This document shows positions 26,868 through 34,741 of a DNA stretch of 64,000 nucleotides, piece after piece. The stretch lies in assembly GCF_040545875.1 (NCBI RefSeq), contig NZ_JBEPMR010000008.1, one strand, 5' to 3'. Every line of letters starts with the position of its first letter. Position 1 is the stretch's first letter. Source of the DNA: Faecalicatena_A orotica. GTDB taxonomy: Bacteria > Bacillota > Clostridia > Lachnospirales > Lachnospiraceae. A program made the position numbers and the translations under genes. Under the pieces are notes generated by a model. It searched no databases, was not told the DNA's origin, and worked only from the letters and a program-made list of their open reading frames with translations.

Positions 26868-27287
26868 TTAAATCTCAAAATCCTCTGAATGGAAATTACT
26901 ATAATATCTGCCTTTAACGGCCGTGAATTTCAGGACGCAGTAATCAGGGTCTGTTACACCTTCTGTGTAATACATCGTGTCACCCTCCTGCCATAACATT
27001 TCTTTCGCCTCATTTGTTTCTAATACTTCCACAGTTCCCATCAGGCTTGCTCCACGGAAAAATCGTTTATCCACAAAATAAACGCTGGCTTTTGGGTTTT
27101 CCCGCAAAAATTTCACTTTATTTGAGGATGTATTTGTATGAAACCAAAACACCTTGATTCCCTCCCGTATCCTCGGTTTCAGCATTGCCTTTGTTACCGG
27201 GAATCCCTCATTATCTATATAGCAGATAAAAGCCGTACTATTTTTATCTGCCATATTTCCTATGGTCTGCTCTGGATTTTTCATCAT
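26868..27287 (-). CDS. Pyridoxamine 5'-phosphate oxidase-like FMN-binding protein
   Basis: A 139-residue split-barrel protein. NSTAFICYIDNEGFPVTKAM is followed by FWFHTNTSSNKVKFLRENPK and ASVYFVDKRFFRGASLMGTV, the strand order of the PNPOx-like/general-stress FMN-binding family. These small proteins bind flavin and often reduce quinones, F420-like or haem-type substrates; the actual reaction is unknown. A GGGAGGG site precedes the start. The HxlR gene lies 81 nt upstream on the same strand, so co-transcription and regulation are plausible. Confidence 0.82.
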   Translation of the reverse strand: MMKNPEQTIGNMADKNSTAFICYIDNEGFPVTKAMLKPRIREGIKVFWFHTNTSSNKVKFLRENPKASVYFVDKRFFRGASLMGTVEVLETNEAKEMLWQEGDTMYYTEGVTDPDYCVLKFTAVKGRYYSNFHSEDFEI

Positions 27288-27367
27288 GGTAAAACCCTCC
27301 CCTGTTTTTTATTTTTATTCTAACAGAGCACGGAACGATTGTACATTACACACTTTTTTGTGTGCAC

Positions 27368-27724
27368 CTATATCAATCCCCTATTTTTCAAAAATTCTTC
27401 CTTACCGTCCTCTTTCATTAACTCAATTCCGATTTCCTGCATTGCAGTAATGACACTCAGCATCCGCCGGCCTTTATCTGTAAGGGAGTATTCCACCTTA
27501 AGAGGATAGCCCTCATATGGTTCTTTTTGTACCATACCGAAATCCTGCAGTTCCCCCAGATGCTGCAGCAGCATTTTCTGTCCGATCCCGGCGATATCAT
27601 TCTGCAAAGCTGAAAGGGAAACGGCCCCCTTCCCCAGCTGCCATAAAATGATGGGCTTCCATTTACCACGTATAATATCATGCGTTAATTCCAATGGGCA
27701 TGTATAGCTGTCCCGCATTTTCAT
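27368..27724 (-). CDS. HxlR family transcriptional regulator
   Basis: A 118-residue HxlR protein with the N-terminal Cys in MRDSYTCPLELTHDIIRGKW, the conserved position used for thiol sensing in YodB and HypR. PIILWQLGKGAVSLSALQND and the wing YPLKVEYSLTDKGRRML follow. It lies 81 nt upstream of the FMN-binding protein on the same strand, the usual pairing of an HxlR regulator with a flavin reductase or quinone-reducing enzyme. GGAGGT precedes ATG 27724. Confidence 0.9.
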   Translation of the reverse strand: MKMRDSYTCPLELTHDIIRGKWKPIILWQLGKGAVSLSALQNDIAGIGQKMLLQHLGELQDFGMVQKEPYEGYPLKVEYSLTDKGRRMLSVITAMQEIGIELMKEDGKEEFLKNRGLI

Positions 27725-27796
27725 GCAAATACCTCCGTAAATTAAATAATATCAATGTGATTTTGTTTTTATTGTAGCAGATTAAAAGTCCCCACT

Positions 27797-29185
27797 CTAC
27801 CTTTTCCATTTTTTTCTATGATTTTCCTCACTGTTAATTAGTTTTTTTGTCTCCCATGACTTACCTCTAAAGTAGATCACACCTGCCAGCGCAGGTAGAA
27901 TAGGAGAAAGTGCCTGACCAATATAAACTCCCATAAAACCCATTTGCATGGGAAATGCCAGAAACCAACAAACTGGCAGGCGCACGATCATGGCATCTAA
28001 AAAAGCATTGCACATAGCAATATTTGCAGAGCCCACGCCAATCGCAAAGGAATCCAGCGTATACATCACCGCATAAACCAGACTGTTTATACTGCAGCAG
28101 ATCCGAAGATACATGACTCCCTCTGTGATGACGTCCGTACTGGCCGGGTCAAAAAGCATAATGATGGCTTCCGAAAAAATTTGGACAAATACGACTGTAA
28201 TAAACGTAACAAAAGTATTTATCAACAATCCATACTGTGTAGTTTTCTTTACTCGTTCCGTATCCTTTGCTCCCATATTCTGTCCTGCCATAGCAGTTAC
28301 AGCCTGTCCGACCGCCCAGCACGGCATGCCTGCAAAGGTATTTACTTTTAGTCCTATGCCGGAAGCCGCCGCCACCGAAACCCCAAAGGTATTCAACATG
28401 CCGGTGACCAGCAGATACGAGATGTTTACAATTACCATCTGGGCAGCAGCAGGCAGGCCTACCTTCAAAATGATAATTAATTTCTCTCTTTGCATGGCAA
28501 AACTTTTCAGCTTAAAATCAAATATAAACTCCTTTCGCTTCAAATGTATAACTGAAACAACCAGAGATAACCCTTGTGAAAGAATAGTCGCATAAGCAGC
28601 GCCCTTTGTACCCATACCCATCGGGCCGACTAGCAGCAAATCTAAAAAAACATTTATAACTGAAGCCACGGCCACAAAGTATAACGGGCTTTTGGAATCT
28701 CCAAATCCTTTCATAAGCGAACAAACCGCATTATATCCAAAAACGAATACCGTTCCCATGCAGATGATCTGCATATAATCGCAGGCATCTTTCATCGCCT
28801 CCACAGGTACATGGAGGAGCGAAAAAAGATGAGAATATAAAAGTAAGCCGGCAGCCGTAACAAGGATGGAAGCAATAAAAGACAAGCTGAATAAGGTTCC
28901 AATCGTTTCCTTTTGCCCCTGTTCATCATTTGCCCCTTTATATTGGGCTGCTAAAACGGTCCCTCCCATTGTGACACCAATACAAATAGAATTAATTATG
29001 AAACTTAACATGGATGCATTGCTGATAGCGGCAAGCCCGGCCTTTCCTACAACACGCCCTACCACCAGCATATCCGCAATACTATAAAGTGACTGTAATA
29101 AATTTGCGCCCAATAAAGGTACCGCAAACCGTATCAGCTTTTGGGGAACACTCCCCACCGTTAAATCCTTTTCCTGATTTTTCAT
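27797..29185 (-). CDS. MATE family multidrug efflux transporter
   Basis: A transporter of about 462 residues with twelve membrane segments and the MATE signature near the start (LGANLLQSLYSIADMLVVGR, then GKAGLAAISNASMLS). It likely expels cationic or amphipathic compounds using a Na+ or H+ gradient. ATG 29185 follows AAAGGA. The 240 nt upstream hold a 32-codon leader reading frame with its own ribosome site and two hairpins, an arrangement typical of genes controlled by ribosome-dependent attenuation. It could be induced by translation inhibitors, which remains inference. It is unrelated in position to the other MATE gene at 2998. Confidence 0.88.
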   Translation of the reverse strand: MKNQEKDLTVGSVPQKLIRFAVPLLGANLLQSLYSIADMLVVGRVVGKAGLAAISNASMLSFIINSICIGVTMGGTVLAAQYKGANDEQGQKETIGTLFSLSFIASILVTAAGLLLYSHLFSLLHVPVEAMKDACDYMQIICMGTVFVFGYNAVCSLMKGFGDSKSPLYFVAVASVINVFLDLLLVGPMGMGTKGAAYATILSQGLSLVVSVIHLKRKEFIFDFKLKSFAMQREKLIIILKVGLPAAAQMVIVNISYLLVTGMLNTFGVSVAAASGIGLKVNTFAGMPCWAVGQAVTAMAGQNMGAKDTERVKKTTQYGLLINTFVTFITVVFVQIFSEAIIMLFDPASTDVITEGVMYLRICCSINSLVYAVMYTLDSFAIGVGSANIAMCNAFLDAMIVRLPVCWFLAFPMQMGFMGVYIGQALSPILPALAGVIYFRGKSWETKKLINSEENHRKKWKR

Positions 29186-29213
29186 ATTAAATAATCCTTT
29201 CAAAATAGCAAAA

Positions 29214-29241
29214 GGCCGCAGACAAAACATTGTCCACGGCC
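29214..29241 (-). terminator. Terminator-like hairpin in the MATE leader
   Basis: Read on the minus strand, GGCCG-TGGACAA and TTGTC-TGCGGCC form a stem ending in TTTTG, 25 nt upstream of the MATE start codon. It could act as the terminator arm of an attenuator. Confidence 0.55.
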
Positions 29242-29328
29242 AAATTTCCAATCATTTCAGTTCATCAAAAAAGGTAACACAAATAAGGCTCTTAAACCAG
29301 AATCATCTGATTTATACAGCCCTGCCTT

Positions 29329-29427
29329 TCAAATAAACCTGTTTATCTGATTGGGCTCCGCACAATGTCCTGTTTTATGTGATTGTGCAGAGCCAGATCC
29401 AATGCAAAACTTCCCATATAGCAACAT
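29329..29427 (-). CDS. Putative 32-residue leader peptide upstream of the MATE gene
   Basis: This reading frame of 32 codons plus stop begins with ATG at 29427, 5-7 nt after a GGGGTGAG ribosome site, and the peptide begins MLLYGKFCIGSGS. No promoter other than a TATAAT at 29462-29467 (minus strand) lies just before it. A strong hairpin forms entirely within its coding sequence, and a second hairpin lies between its stop and the MATE gene. This matches the layout of leader peptides that regulate resistance genes through ribosome stalling or uncoupling. It is too short for a folded protein. Confidence 0.5.
   Translation of the reverse strand: MLLYGKFCIGSGSAQSHKTGHCAEPNQINRFI
29350..29403 (-). 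promoter_or_regulatory. Hairpin overlapping the leader peptide coding sequence
   Basis: The stem arms lie at 29354-29366 and 29382-29394, 13 bp with one mismatch and a 15-nt loop; flanking ATTGG (29350-29354) and CCAAT (29399-29403) extend it. A ribosome on the leader frame would melt it. Confidence 0.55.
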
Positions 29428-29484
29428 TGTACTCACCCCTTTTCATCTCTTTAATGGATTAATTATAAAAGAATTAAAACTTGC

Positions 29485-29509
29485 TTGATAACTTAATAGA
29501 CTTTACACT
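29485..29509 (+). repeat. Inverted repeat, left copy, beside the coiled-coil gene
   Basis: These 25 bp are repeated in inverted orientation at 30633-30657 with 24 of 25 bases identical. Weaker similarity continues for some 25 bp inward (both have a GTGGTATA segment). The pair encloses the coiled-coil gene. Confidence 0.75.
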
Positions 29510-29539
29510 CATTGATTGCGTGGTATATGTAGTCGCTGA

Positions 29540-30562
29540 CTATGATACGTGCTCTAAACACTCAACTCTTTCAGCAAGCTCATCAATTCGCTTATTTACC
29601 AATTTGTAAACGTCATTATCGATTGTTTCCATTCTAGTTAACGTATTGACCGTACTCTGGATATTGTCAAGCTTCTTCATGATAATCTCATTTCGATCGT
29701 CTGTATAACCCAGACAAGTATTCAGAATGTCTGCCTCCATCTTTTCCATACGGTCAATGAGCTCTTGCTTTATAGTATCAACTTTGTTGTCCAAGGTGCT
29801 AAATTTGCCATCTAAAACCACAACTTTGTTGTCCAAGGTCTCTACTTTATTGTCTAAGGCCACAACTTTGTTATCCAAGATCCCAATCTTGTTATCTAAG
29901 TCCACAAATTTGTTGTCCAAGATCTCTACTTTATTGTCTAAGGCCACAACTTTGTTATCCAAGATCCCAACCTTATTATCTAAGTCCACAAATTTGTTAT
30001 CCAAGATCTCTACTTTATTGTCTAGAGCCACAACTTTGTTGTCCAAGGTCTCTACTTTGTCGCCTAAGTCCACAACTTTGTTGTCCAAGGTCTCTACTTT
30101 GTCGCCTAAGTCCACAACTTTGTTGTCCAAGGTCTCTACTTTGTCGCCTAAGCCCACAACTTTGTTGTCCAAGGTCTCTACTTTGTCGCCTAAGCCCACA
30201 ACTTTGTTGTCCAAGGTCTCTACTTTATCGCCTAAGCCCACAACTTTGTTGTCCAAGGTCTCTACTTTGTTGTCTAAGTCCACAACTTTGTTATCCAAGG
30301 TCTCTACTTTGTTGTCTAAGTCCACAACTTTGTTGTCCAAGGTCTCTACTTTGTTGTCTAAGTCCACAACTTTGTTGTCCAGGGTCTCTACTTTGTTATC
30401 TAAGGTATCAACCTTGTTGTCTAAAACATCAACTTTATCACCCAAGGTCTCTACTTTGTTGTCTAAAGCAGTTACCTTATTATCTAAGCTGTGAAAGTCA
30501 TCCTTTGTTGCCATGTTAGACAACTGCGATAGTATTAAATCAAGCTTTGCGCTGTCTGTCAT
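29540..30562 (-). CDS. Heptad-repeat coiled-coil protein
   Basis: This protein of about 340 residues is mostly some 34 tandem seven-residue units of the form LDNKVxx (residues about 25-265), with variants LGDKVET and LDNKFVD. This predicts a long parallel coiled coil with Leu/Val core positions. A short N-terminal head (MTDSAKLDLILSQLSNMATK) and a C-terminal helical tail (from EAD ILNTCLGYTDDRN onwards) flank it. The function is unknown: similar proteins are seen in Clostridia and phages, and no catalytic motif is visible. ATG 30562 has a GGAGGGAG site. An extended -10 box (TGG-TATAAT, minus strand) is at 30616-30621. The gene sits between 25-bp inverted repeats. Confidence 0.8.
   Translation of the reverse strand: MTDSAKLDLILSQLSNMATKDDFHSLDNKVTALDNKVETLGDKVDVLDNKVDTLDNKVETLDNKVVDLDNKVETLDNKVVDLDNKVETLDNKVVDLDNKVETLDNKVVGLGDKVETLDNKVVGLGDKVETLDNKVVGLGDKVETLDNKVVDLGDKVETLDNKVVDLGDKVETLDNKVVALDNKVEILDNKFVDLDNKVGILDNKVVALDNKVEILDNKFVDLDNKIGILDNKVVALDNKVETLDNKVVVLDGKFSTLDNKVDTIKQELIDRMEKMEADILNTCLGYTDDRNEIIMKKLDNIQSTVNTLTRMETIDNDVYKLVNKRIDELAERVECLEHVS
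29770..30490. repeat. In-frame tandem 21/42-bp repeats in the coiled-coil gene
   Basis: About 34 copies of a 21-bp unit (one heptad each) occur, and many are organised as near-identical 42-bp pairs, especially 30040-30380. The copy number is likely to vary by slippage in multiples of 21 bp without changing the frame. Confidence 0.9.
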
Positions 30563-30632
30563 GCTCTCCCTCCTCACTTTACGTGATTTGTACAGGTCCG
30601 ATTATCGTGTTATGTATTATACCACACTGGAA

Positions 30633-30657
30633 AGTGTAAAGTCTATTAAATTATCAA
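30633..30657 (-). repeat. Inverted repeat, right copy, beside the coiled-coil gene
   Basis: This is the reverse complement of 29485-29509 with one mismatch. The extended -10 box of the coiled-coil gene (30616-30621) lies just inside it. Together the repeats bound a segment of about 1.17 kb. Confidence 0.75.
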
Positions 30658-30846
30658 AGTGCAGTTTTTACTTTACTAATCTGTAACTACTTGGGTAAAT
30701 CGGCGAGCTGCCGATTGAAAAAAGAAAGGCGAGTACCTTTCGAAGTTTCTGATGAGAGTATATCATGAGATAAGGAAAAGAGCAATTATGCAATTTGACG
30801 AAATCGACACGAAATCGGAATTTTCCGTTTCACTGAATGGTAATGA
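30658..30846. other. Intergenic stretch with two small hairpins
   Basis: No coding frame is supported between the coiled-coil gene's promoter side and the TetR promoter. Two short stem-loops lie side by side: AATCGGC/GCCGATT (30698-30716) and GAAAGG/CCTTTC (30724-30741). No T-run follows, so they are not clear terminators. Confidence 0.4.
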
Positions 30847-30908
30847 TTGACAGAAGCATAGAGTTCTGTTATATTTAGCTTAAAACATACACGTGTATGT
30901 TTTAAGCT
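30847..30908 (+). promoter_or_regulatory. TetR promoter and 32-bp palindromic operator
   Basis: TTGACA (30847-30852) and TATATT (30870-30875) are 17 bp apart, a near-consensus promoter. A perfect 32-bp palindrome (30877-30908, central ACACGTGT) starts 2 bp after the -10 box and would cover the transcript start. The TetR gene begins 18 bp later, so autorepression is likely. Confidence 0.75.
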
Positions 30909-30925
30909 GTCAAGGAGATTAACTA

Positions 30926-31489
30926 ATGAAAGTAACAAAAAAAGACATTTGCTTATGTGCAATGAACCTATTTAAACAGCATGGATTTGAAAATATATAT
31001 GTACAAGACATTTGCAATGAATTAGGTATTACAAGGGGCAGTTTTTATCATCACTTTCGAAATAAAAATGATGTACTTTTGTTTTGGGAGCTCTGTGATG
31101 AAAAAGATAAGATTGATAAACTTAATGAACTTTTCGACGCAGATCCCAAGATACACCTTAAACGCTTTTTTACATATTATGCATCTGATATATCAAAAAT
31201 AGGATGTGACTTATTATATTTTTTACTGATTGCAACTGTAGAATCCGCCGATAATATGGCAAACTCCCATCAGGGCATTGGTGTTTATATTGGATCTGAT
31301 TCAATTATCGATCTTATTATCGAAGCAACAAAAAAGCCCAGATATCTCGCACAAAACCTTATACGCCATTATAACATGGCTATTACAGGCTTGATTTTAG
31401 AATGGAAGCTGGCAAATGGATCATTTGATTTTATCGCTGAAGCCGATTTGATTGCTGAGACCATATTTGGTCTTACAAATAAAAAATAA
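30926..31489 (+). CDS. TetR/AcrR family regulator
   Basis: A 187-residue regulator with the TetR HTH at residues 1-50 (VTKKDICLCAMNLFKQHGFE, then VQDICNELGITRGSFYHHFR), followed by a helical ligand domain. AAGGAGATT precedes the ATG. The gene lies directly under a strong promoter overlapped by a perfect palindrome, and 19 nt upstream of the dehydrogenase gene, so it most likely represses both. The inducer is unknown. Confidence 0.9.
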   Translation: MKVTKKDICLCAMNLFKQHGFENIYVQDICNELGITRGSFYHHFRNKNDVLLFWELCDEKDKIDKLNELFDADPKIHLKRFFTYYASDISKIGCDLLYFLLIATVESADNMANSHQGIGVYIGSDSIIDLIIEATKKPRYLAQNLIRHYNMAITGLILEWKLANGSFDFIAEADLIAETIFGLTNKK

Positions 31490-31508
31490 ATGAAAGCGAG
31501 GTAGCAAC

Positions 31509-32573
31509 ATGAAAAAAATCAAAGTAGTTGTTTTAGGTACAGGAAACGTAAGTTCCTATGCTATCGGTGCATTTGCACGGAAAAAGGACTACGAATTAAT
31601 TGGTGTGTGGGCACATCCGGAAACTGCAGGTGCGGATATCGGCAAAGATGCCGGTGAAATTAAATTTGCCGGCGGCATGCACACAGGAGTAACCGTGACG
31701 GGCGATATGGATGAATTGATTGCCTTAAAGCCTGACTGTGCGTTCATTGGAGTGAATGGTCCAAATTTAGAGGATATTGCAGTATCGATTGCCGAAAAGT
31801 TCCTTTTAGCCGGAATCAATGTTGTTGGGACCTCCCTTTCCTCCATGATTTTCCCTGAGACCCACTTGAACCAGCCATTGGTTGACAGAATACGCAAAGC
31901 CTGTGAAGAAGGTCAGGCTTCCTTCTTCATGTCTGGCATTCATCCCGGATTCTCATGTGATTATCTTGTTTCTACTTTACTCACTGTAGCAGATCGGATA
32001 GACAGTATACGTGCCATAGAAATTTGTGATTACTCTATGGCTCCTAATGAATTTGAAATGAAAACCGGCCGCGGTTTTGGAATGCCTGTCGATTTTGTGG
32101 CAGTGTGTGAAGATCCTATGTTTATGCAGAAAACGTGGGGACCATGTGTCGACTTAATTGCAGAATCTTTAGGCTATAAAGTAGAATCCTATAAGACGAA
32201 TTACGAGAAGGTTCTGACAGATCATGACCTGCAGGTAGGTTATGGAACCATTCCTGCGGGAACTGTTGGCGCTGTCCGTCTCTCCATTACCGGAGTGATT
32301 AATGGCAAGGATGCAATTACTGTCGGAGCTATAAATAGAATGGGGGCTGATGTAGCTCCTGAATGGGAATTTGCACCCGGCATGGTTTACCGGATCACCG
32401 TGAAAGGTGCTCCAAATCTTAACTGTGATTTCTCCGCAAATGATCAGGCATGGGGATATTCGATGGTATGTATGCGTGCTTTGAATGCAATTCCTCAGGT
32501 TGTAGGGGCGAAAGCAGGAATGTTAACTTCTCTTGACCTTTACACAACAACAACAAGTAACGCATTTGATTAA
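31509..32573 (+). CDS. NAD(P)H-dependent amine/imine dehydrogenase family (DapB-like fold)
   Basis: A 354-residue soluble protein with an N-terminal Rossmann domain (VVVLGTGNVSSYAIGAFARK, GxGxxG-like) of the dihydrodipicolinate-reductase type. A longer C-terminal domain follows, with FMSGIHPGFSCDYL and an ICDYSMAPNEFEM segment. This layout matches the NAD(P)H-dependent amine dehydrogenase family, which includes 2,4-diaminopentanoate dehydrogenase. The substrate is not known. It is co-transcribed with the TetR regulator and ends at a strong terminator, so it appears to be the regulated enzyme. Confidence 0.75.
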   Translation: MKKIKVVVLGTGNVSSYAIGAFARKKDYELIGVWAHPETAGADIGKDAGEIKFAGGMHTGVTVTGDMDELIALKPDCAFIGVNGPNLEDIAVSIAEKFLLAGINVVGTSLSSMIFPETHLNQPLVDRIRKACEEGQASFFMSGIHPGFSCDYLVSTLLTVADRIDSIRAIEICDYSMAPNEFEMKTGRGFGMPVDFVAVCEDPMFMQKTWGPCVDLIAESLGYKVESYKTNYEKVLTDHDLQVGYGTIPAGTVGAVRLSITGVINGKDAITVGAINRMGADVAPEWEFAPGMVYRITVKGAPNLNCDFSANDQAWGYSMVCMRALNAIPQVVGAKAGMLTSLDLYTTTTSNAFD

Positions 32574-32583
32574 AAATAAGCAC

Positions 32584-32629
32584 AGGCACCTGGATATCTT
32601 CCCTAAAACTGGGAAGATATCCAGATGCC
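32584..32629 (+). terminator. Terminator hairpin after the dehydrogenase gene
   Basis: A long stem has arms GGCACCTGGATATCTTCCC and GGGAAGATATCCAGATGCC, with one mismatch and a 7-nt loop; TTTCATTTG follows on the plus strand. The T-run is weak but the stem is very stable. Confidence 0.65.
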
Positions 32630-32666
32630 GTTTCATTTGTACCAAAAGAAAGTGATATAATCACTC

Positions 32667-33272
32667 CTACTTCTCAATTGAAATAAACGGTGGAAAAGTG
32701 TCGGGGCTGCCGCTGCGCTTCATCGTTTTTGGATCTACATCAAAACATTTGCCGTCATACTCATAGTGTAACTTCCCGTCTTCATTATAGAAACGATGCT
32801 GTGATTGAAATGCAACAGGCTTGAAACGCCCATCTTGCACGGGCTGATCCCGATACAAAACCTGATCTTCCGATAATTTCAGTACATCATTTTCAAGACG
32901 CACATCATAAATACCACTTATAATAGCCTCCGCCGCCACATTTTTCCCCGAAGCAGATATAAAACGGAAACTGCCTGTAATACCGTTCGTACTTTTCCGC
33001 TCCGCTAATTCAAAGCGAAACAAAGATACACCGCTGAAATCTTTCCGTAATTCCTCCCGCTGCCCCTCCTGTCCAATAAGCCATATCTTCTCGTTAGACA
33101 CAATAAACATATCCAGCTGGAACCCACTTTGAGAATATTTCAAGTTAGAAAATGATATCTGATCAGAATATACACCCTGCAATGCTCCATGTTCCAGTTC
33201 ATAGACTAATTCTTTTGTAAACAGCGTTTTGCCATTCACATTTGACTCAATAAAATTAATAATTTCTTTCAT
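32667..33272 (-). CDS. Hypothetical protein in the TetR/Ntn-hydrolase operon
   Basis: A soluble protein of about 201 residues with no signal peptide. An N-terminal helix (KEIINFIESNVNGKTLFTKE) is followed by a beta-rich body with several charged strands (SGVSLFRFELAERK, YNEDGKLHYEYDGKCFDV). I cannot assign a family. It is the last gene of a minus-strand operon, 15 nt after the Ntn-hydrolase and co-regulated with the TetR gene upstream. The ATG at 33272 follows AAAGGGGC. A lipocalin-like or substrate-handling role would be guesswork. Confidence 0.6.
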   Translation of the reverse strand: MKEIINFIESNVNGKTLFTKELVYELEHGALQGVYSDQISFSNLKYSQSGFQLDMFIVSNEKIWLIGQEGQREELRKDFSGVSLFRFELAERKSTNGITGSFRFISASGKNVAAEAIISGIYDVRLENDVLKLSEDQVLYRDQPVQDGRFKPVAFQSQHRFYNEDGKLHYEYDGKCFDVDPKTMKRSGSPDTFPPFISIEK

Positions 33273-33287
33273 CAATGCCCCTTTCGG

Positions 33288-33986
33288 TTACCTTTGTACA
33301 ATTAATTGTTTTTTCTCTACTTGATTCCATTCCCTGTTCTCGCACCAATATACTATGTTATCTGAAACATCAAATACCATTGATACCACAGTTGGACATA
33401 CGGTTTGTGCCGTTTCTTGTAAAATTTCAAAACAATCCGAAATATCAAAATCATCATTTTTCTTTTCAAGCATTTCCACAGCCTTATTGTACCTGTCCCA
33501 CCCCATCCAGGGATGCTGCTCCGTATTGCCTTTAAAAGGAGAGAAATTAGTCAGGACGGAGTATTCCGGCCTTGGAAAATATTGATATCCCTGCCCCGGA
33601 ATGATTTGTAAAACATTCCCGTCTTTGTCTGATAACTGTGATTGAAATGTCACACCAGGAACACTGTATACGGGTTCCCTCTCAACTATAGCTTTGATTT
33701 CATTTAATGTCTTTTTGCCAAGAAGAAGATCAATATCCAGCATAATAATATTTTTACTGTCCGCATTCACAGGATTACTTCTGCCATCAAATGGCCAGCA
33801 GGTCGGCATGGCCACAAAATCACCTCTTGCATTAGCGCCAAATAATGGCAGCCATCCCTCAGTTTTATCATTTATAGCAATATAAACTTTATCATCTTCG
33901 GCTACAACCTTGTAATCCATATCTAAAATATCAAGATTCCATCCGACAATTGTTTTCTTTCTATTTGAAATTATACTTGTACACAT
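33288..33986 (-). CDS. Putative Ntn-hydrolase (choloylglycine hydrolase/acyltransferase-like)
   Basis: A protein of about 232 residues that begins MCTSIISN. A Cys at position 2 immediately after the initiator Met is the nucleophile position of N-terminal-nucleophile amidases such as bile salt hydrolases and penicillin V acylases. The GWNLDILDMDYKVV segment and later TNFSPFKG fit the four-layered fold, but the protein is about 90 residues shorter than typical bile salt hydrolases. AGGAGAAT precedes the ATG. It probably hydrolyses a linear amide; the substrate is unknown. It is flanked by the TetR regulator and a hypothetical gene in the same operon. Confidence 0.55.
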   Translation of the reverse strand: MCTSIISNRKKTIVGWNLDILDMDYKVVAEDDKVYIAINDKTEGWLPLFGANARGDFVAMPTCWPFDGRSNPVNADSKNIIMLDIDLLLGKKTLNEIKAIVEREPVYSVPGVTFQSQLSDKDGNVLQIIPGQGYQYFPRPEYSVLTNFSPFKGNTEQHPWMGWDRYNKAVEMLEKKNDDFDISDCFEILQETAQTVCPTVVSMVFDVSDNIVYWCENREWNQVEKKQLIVQR

Positions 33987-34050
33987 TTTATATTCTCCTC
34001 GTCCTGAACATAAGTTCCGATTTTTGATTTTACAGTTATGGAACAAAAAA

Positions 34051-34605
34051 TTAGATACTTTTCATAAAGTAATGGAGTGATTTATGAATCATACGTTCCA
34101 TTTCAAGAGGGGGCTCTCTATTTTCGTTATACAACCATTTAATTAAAACATTCCAAAGACCACCCATATTAAAAAGCAGACAATACTCTAGTTCTTCATC
34201 AGAGCAGTCATCTTTCCAGTGTACTCTAAAACGTTCATATATCTGTGGCCAGTATTTGTTTGAAACATTAATTAAATGACATAAAAGATTATTATTTGTC
34301 AATACTGTCAAGTAATCTATATGTTCCTGCCAATAGGTAAAATAAACTTTAATGATATGTCGTACCGAATATTCAATATCCTGATCTAAATATCTGATAT
34401 AGCTCTCGCATAGCTGTGTGCAGGAGTAGATGACTACATCTTCTTTAGAGCTGAAATTTCGATAAAATGTCCGCCGGGCAAGTTGGGCATTTTCTGAAAT
34501 TTTTGAAATTGTAATTTCAGAATAATTTTGTTTTTCCATTAGATCAAATAGAGATTGGGCCAGCCATTGTTTAGATTGTTCCGCTATTGGATTTGACTTC
34601 TTCAT
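34051..34605 (-). CDS. TetR/AcrR family regulator
   Basis: A 184-residue regulator with a TetR HTH at about residues 10-60 (LFDLMEKQNYSEITISKISE, then LARRTFYRNFSSKEDVV). The rest is helical, of the type with a C-terminal dimer domain as in the dihydroxyacetone-kinase regulator group (TetR_C_33-like). AAGGAGG precedes the start. It heads the operon with the Ntn-hydrolase and the hypothetical gene, and it is divergent from the pentapeptide-repeat gene, so the 34606-34741 intergenic region is the likely operator zone. Confidence 0.9.
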   Translation of the reverse strand: MKKSNPIAEQSKQWLAQSLFDLMEKQNYSEITISKISENAQLARRTFYRNFSSKEDVVIYSCTQLCESYIRYLDQDIEYSVRHIIKVYFTYWQEHIDYLTVLTNNNLLCHLINVSNKYWPQIYERFRVHWKDDCSDEELEYCLLFNMGGLWNVLIKWLYNENREPPLEMERMIHKSLHYFMKSI

Positions 34606-34661
34606 TTAGCCTCCTTTTGTGTCACATTTTCCACTTGGATGTAGCACTTGGTTTCGAGCGA

Positions 34662-34690
34662 TTGACGACATATTTTTTACCTATTATACT
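34662..34690 (+). promoter_or_regulatory. Promoter of the pentapeptide-repeat gene
   Basis: TTGACG (34662-34667) and TATACT (34685-34690) are 17 bp apart, with the AAGGAGG ribosome site at 34729-34735. The boxes are identical to those of the promoter at 295-323. Confidence 0.6.
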
Positions 34691-34741
34691 ATTAATAAAG
34701 AAGTGGCACAAGTAAGATATACGTTTGTAAGGAGGTACAAG

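Noticed and set aside
29770..30490. CRISPR-like tandem array
   Set aside because: The repeats are contiguous with no unique spacers, are in frame, and code for heptads; no cas genes are nearby.
29727..30494. Long plus-strand frame of 255 codons across the coiled-coil repeats
   Set aside because: It is the complement of the in-frame 21-bp repeats. Its sequence is a monotonous Leu/Ser/Lys repeat, no start site fits, and the minus strand carries the coherent coiled-coil gene.
30749..30800. Hammerhead-ribozyme-like core (CTGATGAG followed later by GAAA)
   Set aside because: The flanking bases do not pair into the required stems II and III, and the second core motif is in the wrong context.
33288..33986. 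Bile salt hydrolase identification
   Set aside because: The N-terminal Cys fits the wider Ntn-hydrolase group, but the protein is much shorter than bile salt hydrolases, so only the superfamily is claimed.
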